From Pseudomonas sp. WN033 (GTDB taxonomy: Bacteria; Pseudomonadota; Gammaproteobacteria; Pseudomonadales; Pseudomonadaceae): a stretch of DNA of 64,000 nt. The stretch covers positions 1 to 64,000 of the forward strand of contig NSKG01000005.1 of NCBI GenBank assembly GCA_002287035.1. Direction: 5' to 3'. Of this stretch, positions 36,603-44,960 are shown piece by piece. The notes under the pieces were generated by a model that saw only the letters and a list, made by a program, of their open reading frames with translations, was not told where the DNA came from and did not search any database. The position numbers and the translations under genes are program-made. Position 1 is the first letter of the stretch. The number at the start of each line of letters is the position of its first letter.

Positions 36603-38570
36603 CTAAGCAGTCCTGAAACGCTCGACCAGCGCCTGCAGCTTCTCAGCAAGGCGAGCCAACTCGTGGCTGGTCGCGGCGGTCTGCTCAGCCCCAGCGCTGA
36701 CCTGGATGGCCACTTCGTTGATCGACAACACATTGTGGTTGATGTCTTCGGCTACCGAACTCTGCTCCTCGGCGGCCGAAGCGATTTGGATGTTGCGGTC
36801 ATTGATACCCGCCACGCCTTCGGCGATTTCCGCCAGCAGTTCACCAGCCCGCGCCACCCGCGCCGAACCCGATTCGGCAGTGGCCAGAGTAATGTCCATG
36901 GACTGGGTAGCCTTATCCGAGCCGCTTTGAAGGTTGGACACCATATTCTGGATATAGCCTGTCGACTCCTGGGTTTTCTGTGCCAGCGAGCGCACCTCGT
37001 CGGCTACCACCGCGAACCCTCTGCCCTGCTCGCCGGCACGGGCAGCCTCAATGGCTGCGTTCAAGGCCAGCAGATTGGTCTGCTCGGCTATGCCACGGAT
37101 CACGTCAATTACCGAAGAGATCGACGCACTCTCTTTCTTCACTTCGCCGATAGTCTTGGCTGTTTCTCGCGCCTGTTCGGACAGTTGCTGAATCAGTGCA
37201 ACCGTCTGACGAATTTCCTCCCGGCCCTGGGCAGCATGGTCGTTGACCTGGCTGGACAACGCCGCAGCATCATTGGTGCTGCGCGCCACATCGCGCACCG
37301 TAGCACTCATCTGGTGCATGGCGGTCACTACAAGTTCGGTGCTCTGGCGTTGCTGGTCCAGCCCCCGGCTGGTCTGCAGGGTGACGGTCGAGGCTTCCTC
37401 GGCTGCAGTGGCGACCTGAACGGTAGCCCCGCCGATTTCCATGATGACCCGGTTCAGCTCATCGGCCATACGATTGAGGTTGCCAGCGATCAGGCCGAAC
37501 TCATCGGTGCCGTGGTAGTTCGCACGGGCGGTCAGGTCGCGCTGAGCCAGGCTGCCAAGCGAGCGATTGAGTTCGGTCACCGCCTGATTGATATTGCGGA
37601 TGATGACGAACGCCAGCAGCAGCACGGCCAACAACGCCACGCCGACCGCCACCAGGGCAAGCACCAGCGAACGCATGGCCGCTGCATAGCCTGCACTTGC
37701 CAGGCGGTTGGCCGCCTGCGCCAGGCCCTGCTCAATCTCGGCCATCATGTCGATACGTTCGGTAGATTTCTGAAACCAGTGTTCAGCATTGACGTTCAAC
37801 GGCTCCCCCATGCTCACGCTGAAGGCAAGTTGCTGCAGTTGCGCCACTTCCTGAACGCCAGGGTGCTGTATGAGCTGCTCATACTGACGGGTAAAAGCAA
37901 CATCGGCACTACGCTGGAAGATTTCCCAATAAGCCTGAAACTCGCCCAGATTACGGCTAAAACTCGACAATAGCGTCGAGTCGAAGTAATTCTGGTTGAA
38001 GACCACGCCCAGCAAGGCCCGTTCCCGCCCGGCCCGTTCCTTCATCTCAACAAACTGGGTGAGCGATCCCAACGCCCGGGCCAGCGCCACATCGTTCACA
38101 TCCTCCCCCAAAGCATGGGTGAAACCGATAAGCTCCAGGATCAGGCGGGTGTAACGGGCTCCCGAGTCACGACCGCTGATACCAAGCCCATCGACCTCGC
38201 GACGCAAAACCTCAAGCTCGCCAAACTGTCCGAGGATACCCTGCACTCGTTGATCCGCCGCCGCGCTGCGTCGCAGGTTGGCTAACGCTTGGTCAACATC
38301 GGCGCGAAAGCCCGACAACTGTTCGCGCATCGAACGGCCCTGGCTGCCAATGAATACCCCGCTGCCGCCACGTTCACGCTGCAACATGGTGACCAGGTTG
38401 CTGACATCCTCGGCGAGGACAGTCGCCTGGACGATCTGGCGATTAATATTCAGCGCTTTGAGGCTGTCATTGATGAGCAAACCAGCCAGAACGATGAACC
38501 CCAGCATCGGCAAGGCTAGAATTAGCAGTAACTTGCGGCTGAGGCGGATGTTGCGCAAAAGAGTGTCCAT
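36603..38570 (-). CDS. Methyl-accepting chemotaxis protein with NIT sensor domain
   Basis: A 655-residue chemoreceptor. There is a transmembrane helix at residues ~13-33, then a periplasmic nitrate/nitrite-sensing (NIT) domain whose signature [15 protein letters not shown] is at ~64-78. A second helix at ~297-322 ([21 protein letters not shown]), a HAMP domain and a cytoplasmic signalling domain follow. The hairpin tip holds [20 protein letters not shown]. It resembles Pseudomonas McpN, which mediates nitrate responses, but the ligand here is not shown. ATG 38570 follows AGGAGAT. No tethered CheR-binding pentapeptide is seen at the C-terminus. Confidence 0.93.
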   Translation of the reverse strand: MDTLLRNIRLSRKLLLILALPMLGFIVLAGLLINDSLKALNINRQIVQATVLAEDVSNLVTMLQRERGGSGVFIGSQGRSMREQLSGFRADVDQALANLRRSAAADQRVQGILGQFGELEVLRREVDGLGISGRDSGARYTRLILELIGFTHALGEDVNDVALARALGSLTQFVEMKERAGRERALLGVVFNQNYFDSTLLSSFSRNLGEFQAYWEIFQRSADVAFTRQYEQLIQHPGVQEVAQLQQLAFSVSMGEPLNVNAEHWFQKSTERIDMMAEIEQGLAQAANRLASAGYAAAMRSLVLALVAVGVALLAVLLLAFVIIRNINQAVTELNRSLGSLAQRDLTARANYHGTDEFGLIAGNLNRMADELNRVIMEIGGATVQVATAAEEASTVTLQTSRGLDQQRQSTELVVTAMHQMSATVRDVARSTNDAAALSSQVNDHAAQGREEIRQTVALIQQLSEQARETAKTIGEVKKESASISSVIDVIRGIAEQTNLLALNAAIEAARAGEQGRGFAVVADEVRSLAQKTQESTGYIQNMVSNLQSGSDKATQSMDITLATAESGSARVARAGELLAEIAEGVAGINDRNIQIASAAEEQSSVAEDINHNVLSINEVAIQVSAGAEQTAATSHELARLAEKLQALVERFRTA

Positions 38571-38904
38571 GTCGATCTCCTGAGACCTGTCATCGGCTCA
38601 CTGGGATCGGCCAGCACGAGCAATCAGACGCGGTCATGATTCGGTAAGCCCCCTGGTTCAGGAGCAGCCGTAGTGCCGTCCGTGCACATATGTAGTGCCT
38701 GCGGTCTAATTGTCGTAACGCAAGTCTAGCTGCAGCTCAATACGAGCTGTATCCCTCCAAGGTAGTAGATTTGCTGACTTCAGGTTCGGGCGCAATGCAG
38801 GGCAACAGCGCGCCTGACAACTCCAGCGTAGCAGAGCAAGTCGAGGAATTAATGGCTGGAGGAAATGTTGTACTGATAAACCGAAAAGGGCTGGGCATTA
38901 GAAA
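38571..38904. other. Intergenic region, no gene recognised
   Basis: The 334 bases between the chemoreceptor start and the tRNA-Ser terminator. They must contain the chemoreceptor promoter; no sigma-28 or good sigma-70 box stands out. A small inverted repeat, CAGCTC-AATAC-GAGCTG, lies at 38733-38749. Short open frames exist here but have no ribosome site or family likeness. Confidence 0.5.
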
Positions 38905-38930
38905 TAAAAAAACCGGCACAAGGCCGGTTT
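38905..38930 (-). terminator. Terminator of tRNA-Ser
   Basis: Read on the minus strand, AAACCGGC pairs with GCCGGTTT around a five-base loop and is followed by a run of T residues (TTTTTTTATTT). It begins 11 bases after the tRNA 3' end. Confidence 0.9.
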
Positions 38931-38940
38931 CTTATTTGTT

Positions 38941-39030
38941 TGGCGGAGGGACAGGGATTCGAACCCTGGGAAGGCTTTCACCTTCGCCGGTTTTCAAGAC
39001 CGGTGCATTCAACCGCTCTGCCATCCCTCC
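38941..39030 (-). tRNA. tRNA-Ser (UGA anticodon)
   Basis: On the minus strand a 90-base tRNA begins GGAGGGATGGCAGAGCGG and ends TCCCTCCGCCA with an encoded CCA. The acceptor stem GGAGGGA/TCCCTCC is perfect. The anticodon loop CTTGAAA gives TGA, for UCA and related serine codons. The long variable arm expected of serine tRNAs is present, and the T arm reads GGGTTCGAATCCC. It has its own promoter (39041-39068) and terminator (38905-38930). Confidence 0.98.
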
Positions 39031-39040
39031 ACGGCCCGCA

Positions 39041-39068
39041 ATACTACCGGAAAGCTGAGCCTAGTCAA
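39041..39068 (-). promoter_or_regulatory. Promoter of tRNA-Ser
   Basis: On the minus strand TTGACT (39068-39063) and TAGTAT (39046-39041) are 16 bases apart. A GC-rich discriminator, GCGGGCC, precedes the tRNA, which begins 10 bases after the -10. This is the classic layout of a stringently controlled tRNA promoter. Confidence 0.8.
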
Positions 39069-39142
39069 TGGCCTGCGTGTGTTATTGCGCAAATAGACTG
39101 TTAACCGGTTGGCGTATGAAACAGCTCGAAACCCCTCATGCC

Positions 39143-39170
39143 TTGATTTGACGCTTCCAGCAGGTATGAT
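39143..39170 (+). promoter_or_regulatory. Promoter of the YccA-like gene
   Basis: TTGATT at 39143-39148 and TATGAT at 39165-39170 are separated by 16 bases, 42 bases before the ATG at 39213. Confidence 0.55.
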
Positions 39171-39212
39171 CACAGCATCCATCAAGGATTGACCAAGGGG
39201 AGCCCTGCACTT

Positions 39213-39884
39213 ATGAATATCCAAGAGCGCCATAACGCCCTGCACCATGCAGGTGTCAACGAGGCGGAAGTCAGCAAGCTGTTTCGCAATACCTACAGCC
39301 TGCTGGCCATGACCATGGCATTCAGTGCCTTCATTGCACTGATGTCGATGAGCCTGAACCTGCCGCACCCTGGCCTGATCATCACCCTGGTCGGCTTCTA
39401 CGGGCTGCTGTTCGCCATTTCCAAGTTCCGTAACTCTGGCATGGGGTTGGTTCTGACCTTCGCGCTGACCGGGTTCATGGGTTACACCCTGGGGCCGATT
39501 CTCAACGTCTACCTGTCTTTGCCCAACGGCGGCCAACTGGTCAGCATGGCGCTGGGCATGACTGCGTTGGTGTTCTTTGGTCTGTCGGCGTACGCGATTA
39601 TTACCCGCAAGGATTTCAGCTTCCTGTCCGGCTTCATTCTGGCGGGCTTCATCGTACTGCTGTGCGCCATTGTTGCCAGCTTCTTCATCCAGATAAGCGG
39701 CCTGCAACTGGCCATCTCCGCCGGCTTCGTGCTGTTCTCCTCGGCGGTGATCCTGTATCAGACCAGCGCCATCATTCATGGCGGTGAAGATAACTACATC
39801 ATGGCGACCGTCACGCTGTTCGTGTCCATCTACAACCTGTTCCTCAGCCTGTTGCAGTTGCTGGGTGTGTTCAGCAACGATTGA
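39213..39884 (+). CDS. Bax inhibitor-1 / YccA family membrane protein
   Basis: A 223-residue inner-membrane protein with about seven transmembrane helices, belonging to the BI-1/YccA family. The N-terminus [20 protein letters not shown] is cytosolic, and helices start at [20 protein letters not shown]. The E. coli member YccA interacts with and slows the FtsH protease. This gene sits beside tRNA-Ser and tusDCBE as I recall from Pseudomonas. ATG 39213 is preferred with AAGGGGAG upstream; the earlier in-frame ATG at 39189 would lie before this site. A strong hairpin terminator follows. Confidence 0.92.
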   Translation: MNIQERHNALHHAGVNEAEVSKLFRNTYSLLAMTMAFSAFIALMSMSLNLPHPGLIITLVGFYGLLFAISKFRNSGMGLVLTFALTGFMGYTLGPILNVYLSLPNGGQLVSMALGMTALVFFGLSAYAIITRKDFSFLSGFILAGFIVLLCAIVASFFIQISGLQLAISAGFVLFSSAVILYQTSAIIHGGEDNYIMATVTLFVSIYNLFLSLLQLLGVFSND

Positions 39885-39906
39885 TCGGCACGCTTTTGGT
39901 TATACT

Positions 39907-39940
39907 AATGAGGCCCGCCCAGTGCGGGCCTCATTGTTTC
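39907..39940 (+). terminator. Terminator between the YccA-like gene and tusD
   Basis: AATGAGGCCCGC at 39907-39918 pairs perfectly with GCGGGCCTCATT at 39924-39935 and is followed by GTTTC. It is only 19 bases before the tusD ATG. TATACT at 39901-39906, directly in front, resembles a -10 box, so tus transcripts might begin inside the stem. Confidence 0.8.
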
Positions 39941-39953
39941 AGGTGGTCTATCG

Positions 39954-40343
39954 ATGAATTTCGCCATTGCCTTGTTGGCTGGTCCGCAGGATCCTGCGGC
40001 CCGCTCCGCACTCAATTTTGCTCGTGCAGTAGTAGATGCCGGGCACGAGATCAACCGTTTGTTTTTCTATCGGGACGCGGTGCATATCGCCTCGAATCTG
40101 GGTGTGCAGCCCCAGGATGAAAACGACATCACCCACGAGTGGCGCCAGTTCATCACTGAACACAAGCTTGATGCGGTGGTGTGTATTGCCGCGGCGCTGC
40201 GCCGTGGAGTGCTGAATGAAGAAGAAGCCCAGCGCTGGGATCGTCACGCCGCCAATACCGGCACACCTTGGGATCTTTCCGGGCTGGGCCAGTGGGTCGA
40301 TGCGCTGCAAAGCGCTGACCGGGCCGTGAGTTTTGGGAGCTGA
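39954..40343 (+). CDS. tusD: Sulfurtransferase complex subunit TusD
   Basis: A 129-residue DsrE-fold protein. TusD accepts persulfide sulfur from TusA and passes it, within the TusBCD hexamer, to TusE for 2-thiolation of the wobble uridine in tRNA-Lys, -Glu and -Gln. The active cysteine is in LDAVVCIAAALRRGV (near residue 77). The N-terminus MNFAIALLAGPQDPAARSAL is family-like. It starts the tusD-C-B-E operon, with tusC two bases downstream. AGGTGG lies nine bases before the ATG. Confidence 0.95.
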   Translation: MNFAIALLAGPQDPAARSALNFARAVVDAGHEINRLFFYRDAVHIASNLGVQPQDENDITHEWRQFITEHKLDAVVCIAAALRRGVLNEEEAQRWDRHAANTGTPWDLSGLGQWVDALQSADRAVSFGS

Positions 40344-40345
40344 AC

Positions 40346-40699
40346 ATGAAAAGCCTGCTGATCATCAGTCGCCACCCCCCTACCCGCCTCGCCGCCCGTG
40401 AAGCCCTGGACATGACACTGGCCGCTGCGGCCTTTGGCGTCCCCGTAGGTATGTTGTTCATGGATGACGGGGTGATGCAACTGCTCAAGGGGCAGGACGC
40501 CAGTCTGATCGAGCAGAAGTCCCTGGCTGCCAACCTCCAGGCGCTGCCCCTGTTCGGCGTTGAAGACCTGCTGGCCTGTCAGCGCTCACTCAGCGCCCGG
40601 GGGCTGACACTTGAGCACTGCGCCCTGCCGGTACGTGCACTCGAAGGCGTCGAGATCGCTACGCTGATGGAACACTACGATCAGATCATCAACCTGTGA
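40346..40699 (+). CDS. tusC: Sulfurtransferase complex subunit TusC
   Basis: A 117-residue DsrF-like protein (MKSLLIISRHPPTRLAAREA; VPVGMLFMDDGVMQLLKGQD), the structural C subunit of the TusBCD sulfur relay. It follows tusD by two bases and its end abuts tusB. It lacks an obvious catalytic role of its own, as in E. coli. Length and position are normal. Confidence 0.94.
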   Translation: MKSLLIISRHPPTRLAAREALDMTLAAAAFGVPVGMLFMDDGVMQLLKGQDASLIEQKSLAANLQALPLFGVEDLLACQRSLSARGLTLEHCALPVRALEGVEIATLMEHYDQIINL

Positions 40700-40707
40700 G
40701 CCCTGCC

Positions 40708-41007
40708 ATGCTGCATATTGTTCGCCACTCACCCCACAACGAACCGCGTCTGAGTTCCTGCCTGCAGGTTCTGGTCGAGGATCAGGGACTACTGTTGATC
40801 GAAGACGCGGTGTACGCCCTGTTGCCCGGCAGTGAAGCTCGCCAACAGCTGAGCCAGCTGGCCCCTGGCATACAACTGTTTGCCCTTGAGCCTGACCTGC
40901 TGGCCCGCGGGCTGGCGCTGGATGATCTGCCTGCGGGGGTCAGCAGTATCGATTATCAGCGGATGGTCGACCTGTGCGTTAGCTACGACAAGGTGGTGAG
41001 CTGGTGA
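40708..41007 (+). CDS. tusB: Sulfurtransferase complex subunit TusB
   Basis: A 99-residue DsrH-like protein (MLHIVRHSPHNEPRLSSCLQ; DQGLLLIEDAVYALLPG), completing the TusBCD hexamer. ATG 40708 is chosen; a GTG at 40696 inside the end of tusC would add four residues. Its stop overlaps the GTG start of tusE by four bases, indicating coupled translation. Confidence 0.92.
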   Translation: MLHIVRHSPHNEPRLSSCLQVLVEDQGLLLIEDAVYALLPGSEARQQLSQLAPGIQLFALEPDLLARGLALDDLPAGVSSIDYQRMVDLCVSYDKVVSW

Positions 41008-41342
41008 CCACATCGATTAAAAGCGACGGGCTGAATGTACCGCTGGACAAGCACGGCTTTCTGGTCAACCTCGAGGACTGGTCCGAAGCGGTAGCCGCTG
41101 AACTGGCCCGCAGCGAAGGGATTGAGCTCTCCGCCGAGCATTTCGAGGTCATTCATGCCCTTAGGCGCTTTTATGCGCAGTTCCAGCTGTCCCCGGCCAT
41201 GCGCCCGCTGGTCAAGTACATTGGCCAGGAACTGGGAGCGGACAAGGGCAACAGTATGTATCTGATGAAGCTGTTTCCCGGCAGCCCGGCCAAGCTGGCC
41301 AGCAAGATTGCCGGACTGCCCAAGCCAGACAACTGTTTGTAA
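41004..41342 (+). CDS. tusE: Sulfur carrier protein TusE (DsrC family)
   Basis: A 112-residue DsrC-fold protein that takes sulfur from TusD and delivers it to MnmA on tRNA. The conserved C-terminal arm ends GLPKPDNCL, with the essential cysteine next to last. Other family motifs are DKHGFLVNLEDWSEAVA and KGNSMYLMKLFPGSPAK. The second arm cysteine found in dissimilatory DsrC is absent, which fits TusE rather than sulfite-reductase DsrC. The start is GTG at 41004, overlapping tusB. Confidence 0.95.
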   Translation: MTTSIKSDGLNVPLDKHGFLVNLEDWSEAVAAELARSEGIELSAEHFEVIHALRRFYAQFQLSPAMRPLVKYIGQELGADKGNSMYLMKLFPGSPAKLASKIAGLPKPDNCL

Positions 41343-41404
41343 GCAGCCGGAACTTGCCAGGCCTGCTACAGTAACCGTGCCCAACAGCCATTACCGGGAG
41401 AGCA

Positions 41405-42847
41405 ATGGACAACCTGCAAACCATTCTGGGCCTGATTGGGGCGGTGTTGTATTGGTTGTTTACCGCCGCGGTAACCATTCGCGTTATTACCCGTCGTCGC
41501 CCGGTCAGCGTGACCCTGGCCTGGCTGCTGGTGATTTATATTCTGCCGCTGTTGGGCGCAGTGTTTTACCTGATGTTTGGCGAGCTCAACCTGGGCCGCA
41601 AGCGGGCAGCCCGCTCCGAGGCCATGGTCGAACCCTACCTGGAAAACCTGGCCAATGGGTTCGCCGGGCTGCGCAGGCCATGGCCCGGTGGGCAACTTAC
41701 CCTGGCTATTCACCAATTGCTGTCTCATCGCATGGGCATCGGTGCGCTGGGTTACGAACAGATGCGCCTGCTCGACAGCCCTGAGAGCATTTTCGAGCAG
41801 CTCTGTACCGATGTCCGCAGCGCCCAGCACAGCATCAACATTCTGACCTACATCTGGCATCCCGGAGGCCGGGTTGATGAACTGGCCGAGGCCTTGATCG
41901 AGGCCAGTCAGCGTGGAGTCAAGGTCTCGCTGCTGATCGACCATGCCGGCAGCCGTAAATTCTTTCGCTCACGCTGGCGCACCCGCATGGTCGATGCAGG
42001 TATCACCGTGGTGCCGGCGCTACCGGTGCGTCTGTTGCGCGCCCTGGTCCACCGGATCGATCTGCGCATGCACCGCAAGCTGATAGTGATTGATGATCGG
42101 CTAGCCTTTACCGGCTCAATGAACATGGCTGACCCGGCGTTCTTCAAGCGTGAAGCCGATGTCGGCCCCTGGATCGACATCATGCTGCGCATCGAGGGCC
42201 AGGCGGCGACCGGGCTGGCCAAGGTATTCGCCTGGGACTGGGAGGTCGAGACCGGCCAGCGGCGGCTGCCCAAACTGGAAGCCGGGCAGCTTGACTGCCA
42301 TCAGTGGATGTCGATTCTTCCATCGGGCCCCGGTGTTGGTGATGACCTGATCGGTCAGGCGGTGCTGTCGAGCATCTACCGGGCCAACGAAAGCATCGTC
42401 ATCAGCACGCCCTACTTTGTGCCTTCGGAAAGCATTTTCGAGGCGCTATGTCAGGCCGCCAAGCGCGGTGTGCGGGTACAGGTGCTGCTGCCAAAGCACA
42501 ATGACTCGCTAATGGTTGGCTGGGCCAGCCGTTCCTATTTCGAGCCACTGCTGCGTGCCGGCGTTGAAATTCTGCAGTTCGATGGCGGGCTGCTGCATAC
42601 CAAGGCGATGCTGATGGATGATCAACTCGCGCTGGTCGGTAGTGTCAACCTGGATATCCGCAGCCTGCAACTCAATTTCGAATTGACCGTAGCGCTGTTT
42701 ACTCCGGAAAGCTGCGCTCATATTCGCCAACTGCTCAAGGGCTACATGACCCGCAGCGAGGCCCTTGAACTGGAGCGCTGGCAACAACGCAGCCGCCCGG
42801 CACGGGCACTGGAGCGGTTGATGTTCTTCATGAGCCCGCTGCTCTGA
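41405..42847 (+). CDS. cls: Cardiolipin synthase, ClsA type
   Basis: A 480-residue phospholipase-D superfamily membrane enzyme that joins two phosphatidylglycerols to form cardiolipin. Two N-terminal transmembrane helices (residues ~6-27 and ~38-58) precede two HKD motifs: MHRKLIVIDDRLAFTGSMN (about 223-241) and LHTKAMLMDDQLALVGSVNLD (about 398-418). It starts ATG 41405 after GGGAG. It is in the same direction as tus, 62 bases downstream, but there is no functional link. A second, lipoprotein-type PLD enzyme is encoded nearby at 43330-44868. Confidence 0.95.
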   Translation: MDNLQTILGLIGAVLYWLFTAAVTIRVITRRRPVSVTLAWLLVIYILPLLGAVFYLMFGELNLGRKRAARSEAMVEPYLENLANGFAGLRRPWPGGQLTLAIHQLLSHRMGIGALGYEQMRLLDSPESIFEQLCTDVRSAQHSINILTYIWHPGGRVDELAEALIEASQRGVKVSLLIDHAGSRKFFRSRWRTRMVDAGITVVPALPVRLLRALVHRIDLRMHRKLIVIDDRLAFTGSMNMADPAFFKREADVGPWIDIMLRIEGQAATGLAKVFAWDWEVETGQRRLPKLEAGQLDCHQWMSILPSGPGVGDDLIGQAVLSSIYRANESIVISTPYFVPSESIFEALCQAAKRGVRVQVLLPKHNDSLMVGWASRSYFEPLLRAGVEILQFDGGLLHTKAMLMDDQLALVGSVNLDIRSLQLNFELTVALFTPESCAHIRQLLKGYMTRSEALELERWQQRSRPARALERLMFFMSPLL

Positions 42848-42925
42848 AACACCTCTAATACCCAACCTGCACATTATCGCCCTGCCCGCTAGACAACACG
42901 CGAAAGCGCTGCTAGATTCTCAATT

Positions 42926-42944
42926 GCGTATGATTATCATTTAC
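42926..42944. promoter_or_regulatory. Fur-box-like site
   Basis: The 19-base window centred on 42935 contains the perfect dyad ATGAT-T-ATCAT and matches 13 of 19 positions of the Fur consensus GATAATGATAATCATTATC, counted by eye. It is 14 bases before the start of the small secreted protein at 42958, where a repressor would block initiation. Confidence 0.4.
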
Positions 42945-42957
42945 TATCGAGGTGATT

Positions 42958-43329
42958 ATGAGAGTCTTTCTGCTACCTGTAACCCTCACTGCAGCTTTGA
43001 TGTCAGTCAATACCGCACTGGCCAGCGGCGATATCGAGCACTTCAAAGGGCTGCCCGCCAACAGCCTGGAACAAGCTCTGAGCAACTTCGTCGAATACAA
43101 CAAGCGGCTGGAGAACATCCTGGCCGGAGAGCTTACAACCGAGACCATGACCCAGGTACACGAGCTCACCTATACCCTGGAGAACGCCCTGGAGCGGATC
43201 CGCCAGGATAGCGCAGAGCTGGCGGAAACCCTGGAGGAAGTGCATCTGGCCTCGGAGCGCTATGATGCAGAAGCCGTGCGCAAACACGGCCAAGACTACC
43301 TCAAGGTATCAAGCCAGCTGGTTCACTAG
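42958..43329 (+). CDS. Small secreted helical protein, unknown
   Basis: A 123-residue protein with a signal peptide (MRVFLLPVTLTAALMSVNTA, cleavage near ALASG). The mature part is about 100 residues and strongly helical (NSLEQALSNFVEYNKRLENI; ELTYTLENALERIRQDSAEL). It resembles a small family of unknown function (I believe DUF6746-type), with no known activity. ATG 42958 follows GAGGTGA; a GTG two codons earlier is less likely. Its stop directly abuts the convergent PLD gene. The Fur-like site in front suggests iron control. Confidence 0.75.
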   Translation: MRVFLLPVTLTAALMSVNTALASGDIEHFKGLPANSLEQALSNFVEYNKRLENILAGELTTETMTQVHELTYTLENALERIRQDSAELAETLEEVHLASERYDAEAVRKHGQDYLKVSSQLVH

Positions 43330-44868
43330 CTACAGCTGGCTCTCGATCGGCAACAGACGCAATAGCCAGGTCATGATACGCCGGGTCGGACCTGCCTTGG
43401 GCTCTCGGGTCCAGGTCTGACCCTCAGCGTGCCACTGCAGACGGCCCTGTTCATCCAGACTCAGGCGGTAGGCGTAATCGTCCGAAGTCCAGCGCTCAAA
43501 CAGCTCGACCATCTCCCCGGCCAGCGCCGGCTGCTGCACCAGAACTCCGGCCTCGGTATTGAGACTGATCGAGCGCGGGTCCAGGTTGATCGAACCGACG
43601 AACACCCGCTCGCGGTCGAACACAAAGGTTTTGGCATGCAGGCTGGCTACCGACTCACCCAGAAACGGGCTGGCACGCTCCTGCTGGGCAGCCAGCGGGC
43701 GTAACTCCCAGATACGTACCCCATGCGCCAGCAACGGCTCGCGGTAGCGCACATAGCCACTGTGCACAGCCAGGACATCAGTGGTTGCCAACGAGTTGGT
43801 CAAAATCGAGACTTCCAGCCCCTGATTGACCATGTCCATCAGAAAACCCTGACCGTCGGCGCCCGGCACGAAATAAGCCGTCATCAACTGCAGCTCACGC
43901 TGGCTGGCACGCACCTGCCGGGCCAGATGCATACCCAGGTAGGGAACCTGATTATGATCGCCATGGGGGTCGGCCTTGTCCGGCGGGTCAGCCAGCCAGG
44001 TTGCCTCCCCCCAGTGCCAATTGACCTTGTTGTCGGTAAACGGCTGATTAAACGGAGAACCTTCTACCGCTTTCTGATACGGGCCCTGACGCAGGTCGGT
44101 ACTGACCGACTCCAACCGTTTGCGTAACCGCACCAGTTCGGAGCGCCCGGGGCGTCGGGTCAAAAGACGTACCGGTACCGATTTGTGGCTGTTCCAGTAG
44201 GCATCAAAACTGTTGCTGGCGGCCCGGCTGATCGGGCCGATACCCAACACATCAATATCCTGAAAGTCCAGCTCGCTCAAGGCGAAATATTCATCGCCAA
44301 TATTGCGTCCACCGGTAATCATCGCCTGGTTGTCGGCGATCAGCACCTTGTTGTGCATGCGATAATTGATCCGCCCGAACTCGCCAACCTTGCTGACGTA
44401 ACGCAGCCAGCCCTGGCGCAAACTGAGCGGATTGAACAGCCGAATCTCGATATTGGGGTGCTGGTCCAGGGTAGCGATCTTGAACTCATTGACCCCACTG
44501 CCAATATCATCCAGCAGCAGCCGCACCCTCACCCCACGGTCAGCAGCACTGAGCAGACGCTCTGCAATCAGTCCGCCGGTTACATCGCCATTGTAGATGT
44601 AGTATTGGATATCCAGGCTTTGGCGAGCCTGCTCGATCAGATGCAGGCGCGCGGCCAGCGCGTCCATACCGCGATAGAGCAGACTGAAGCCGGACAAGCC
44701 GGACTCCTGTCCGGCCACCGCCGCCTCGACATGGCGTCCAATCAGCCCTTCGCTGGCGGCAGGCTGGGCATGTTCAAGAGGCAGATCCTGTGGTGGCAGG
44801 CGTGTTGCACAGCCGCTCAGCAGAACGACCAGCAACAACCAACCCAGCGGGCTCCTGAATGCGTTCAA
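43330..44868 (-). CDS. Phospholipase D / cardiolipin synthase-like lipoprotein
   Basis: A 512-residue PLD-superfamily protein with an N-terminal lipobox (LLLVVLLSGCATR, cysteine near residue 20), so probably anchored in the periplasm. The HKD motifs are MHNKVLIADNQAMITGGRN and LHAKTFVFDRERVFVGSINLD. The arrangement is like E. coli ClsC, which makes cardiolipin from PG and PE, although ClsC usually needs a neighbouring partner (YmdB) that is not present here. It is convergent with the small secreted protein, stop against stop. Confidence 0.88.
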   Translation of the reverse strand: MNAFRSPLGWLLLVVLLSGCATRLPPQDLPLEHAQPAASEGLIGRHVEAAVAGQESGLSGFSLLYRGMDALAARLHLIEQARQSLDIQYYIYNGDVTGGLIAERLLSAADRGVRVRLLLDDIGSGVNEFKIATLDQHPNIEIRLFNPLSLRQGWLRYVSKVGEFGRINYRMHNKVLIADNQAMITGGRNIGDEYFALSELDFQDIDVLGIGPISRAASNSFDAYWNSHKSVPVRLLTRRPGRSELVRLRKRLESVSTDLRQGPYQKAVEGSPFNQPFTDNKVNWHWGEATWLADPPDKADPHGDHNQVPYLGMHLARQVRASQRELQLMTAYFVPGADGQGFLMDMVNQGLEVSILTNSLATTDVLAVHSGYVRYREPLLAHGVRIWELRPLAAQQERASPFLGESVASLHAKTFVFDRERVFVGSINLDPRSISLNTEAGVLVQQPALAGEMVELFERWTSDDYAYRLSLDEQGRLQWHAEGQTWTREPKAGPTRRIMTWLLRLLPIESQL

Positions 44869-44960
44869 GCCAATGATTCCCTATAGGCTGTGGTCATCCA
44901 GGCATTTTAGCCAGTCAGCCTCCCACGGTCATCTTTTGCCAAACATTCACCGAATCCTGA

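Noticed and set aside
36546-37973. 475-codon frame antisense to the NIT chemoreceptor
   Set aside because: Composition follows the opposite strand's chemoreceptor codons, with no domain pattern.
38771-39058. 95-codon plus-strand frame over tRNA-Ser
   Set aside because: It runs through the tRNA and its terminator and promoter, so it is not a gene.
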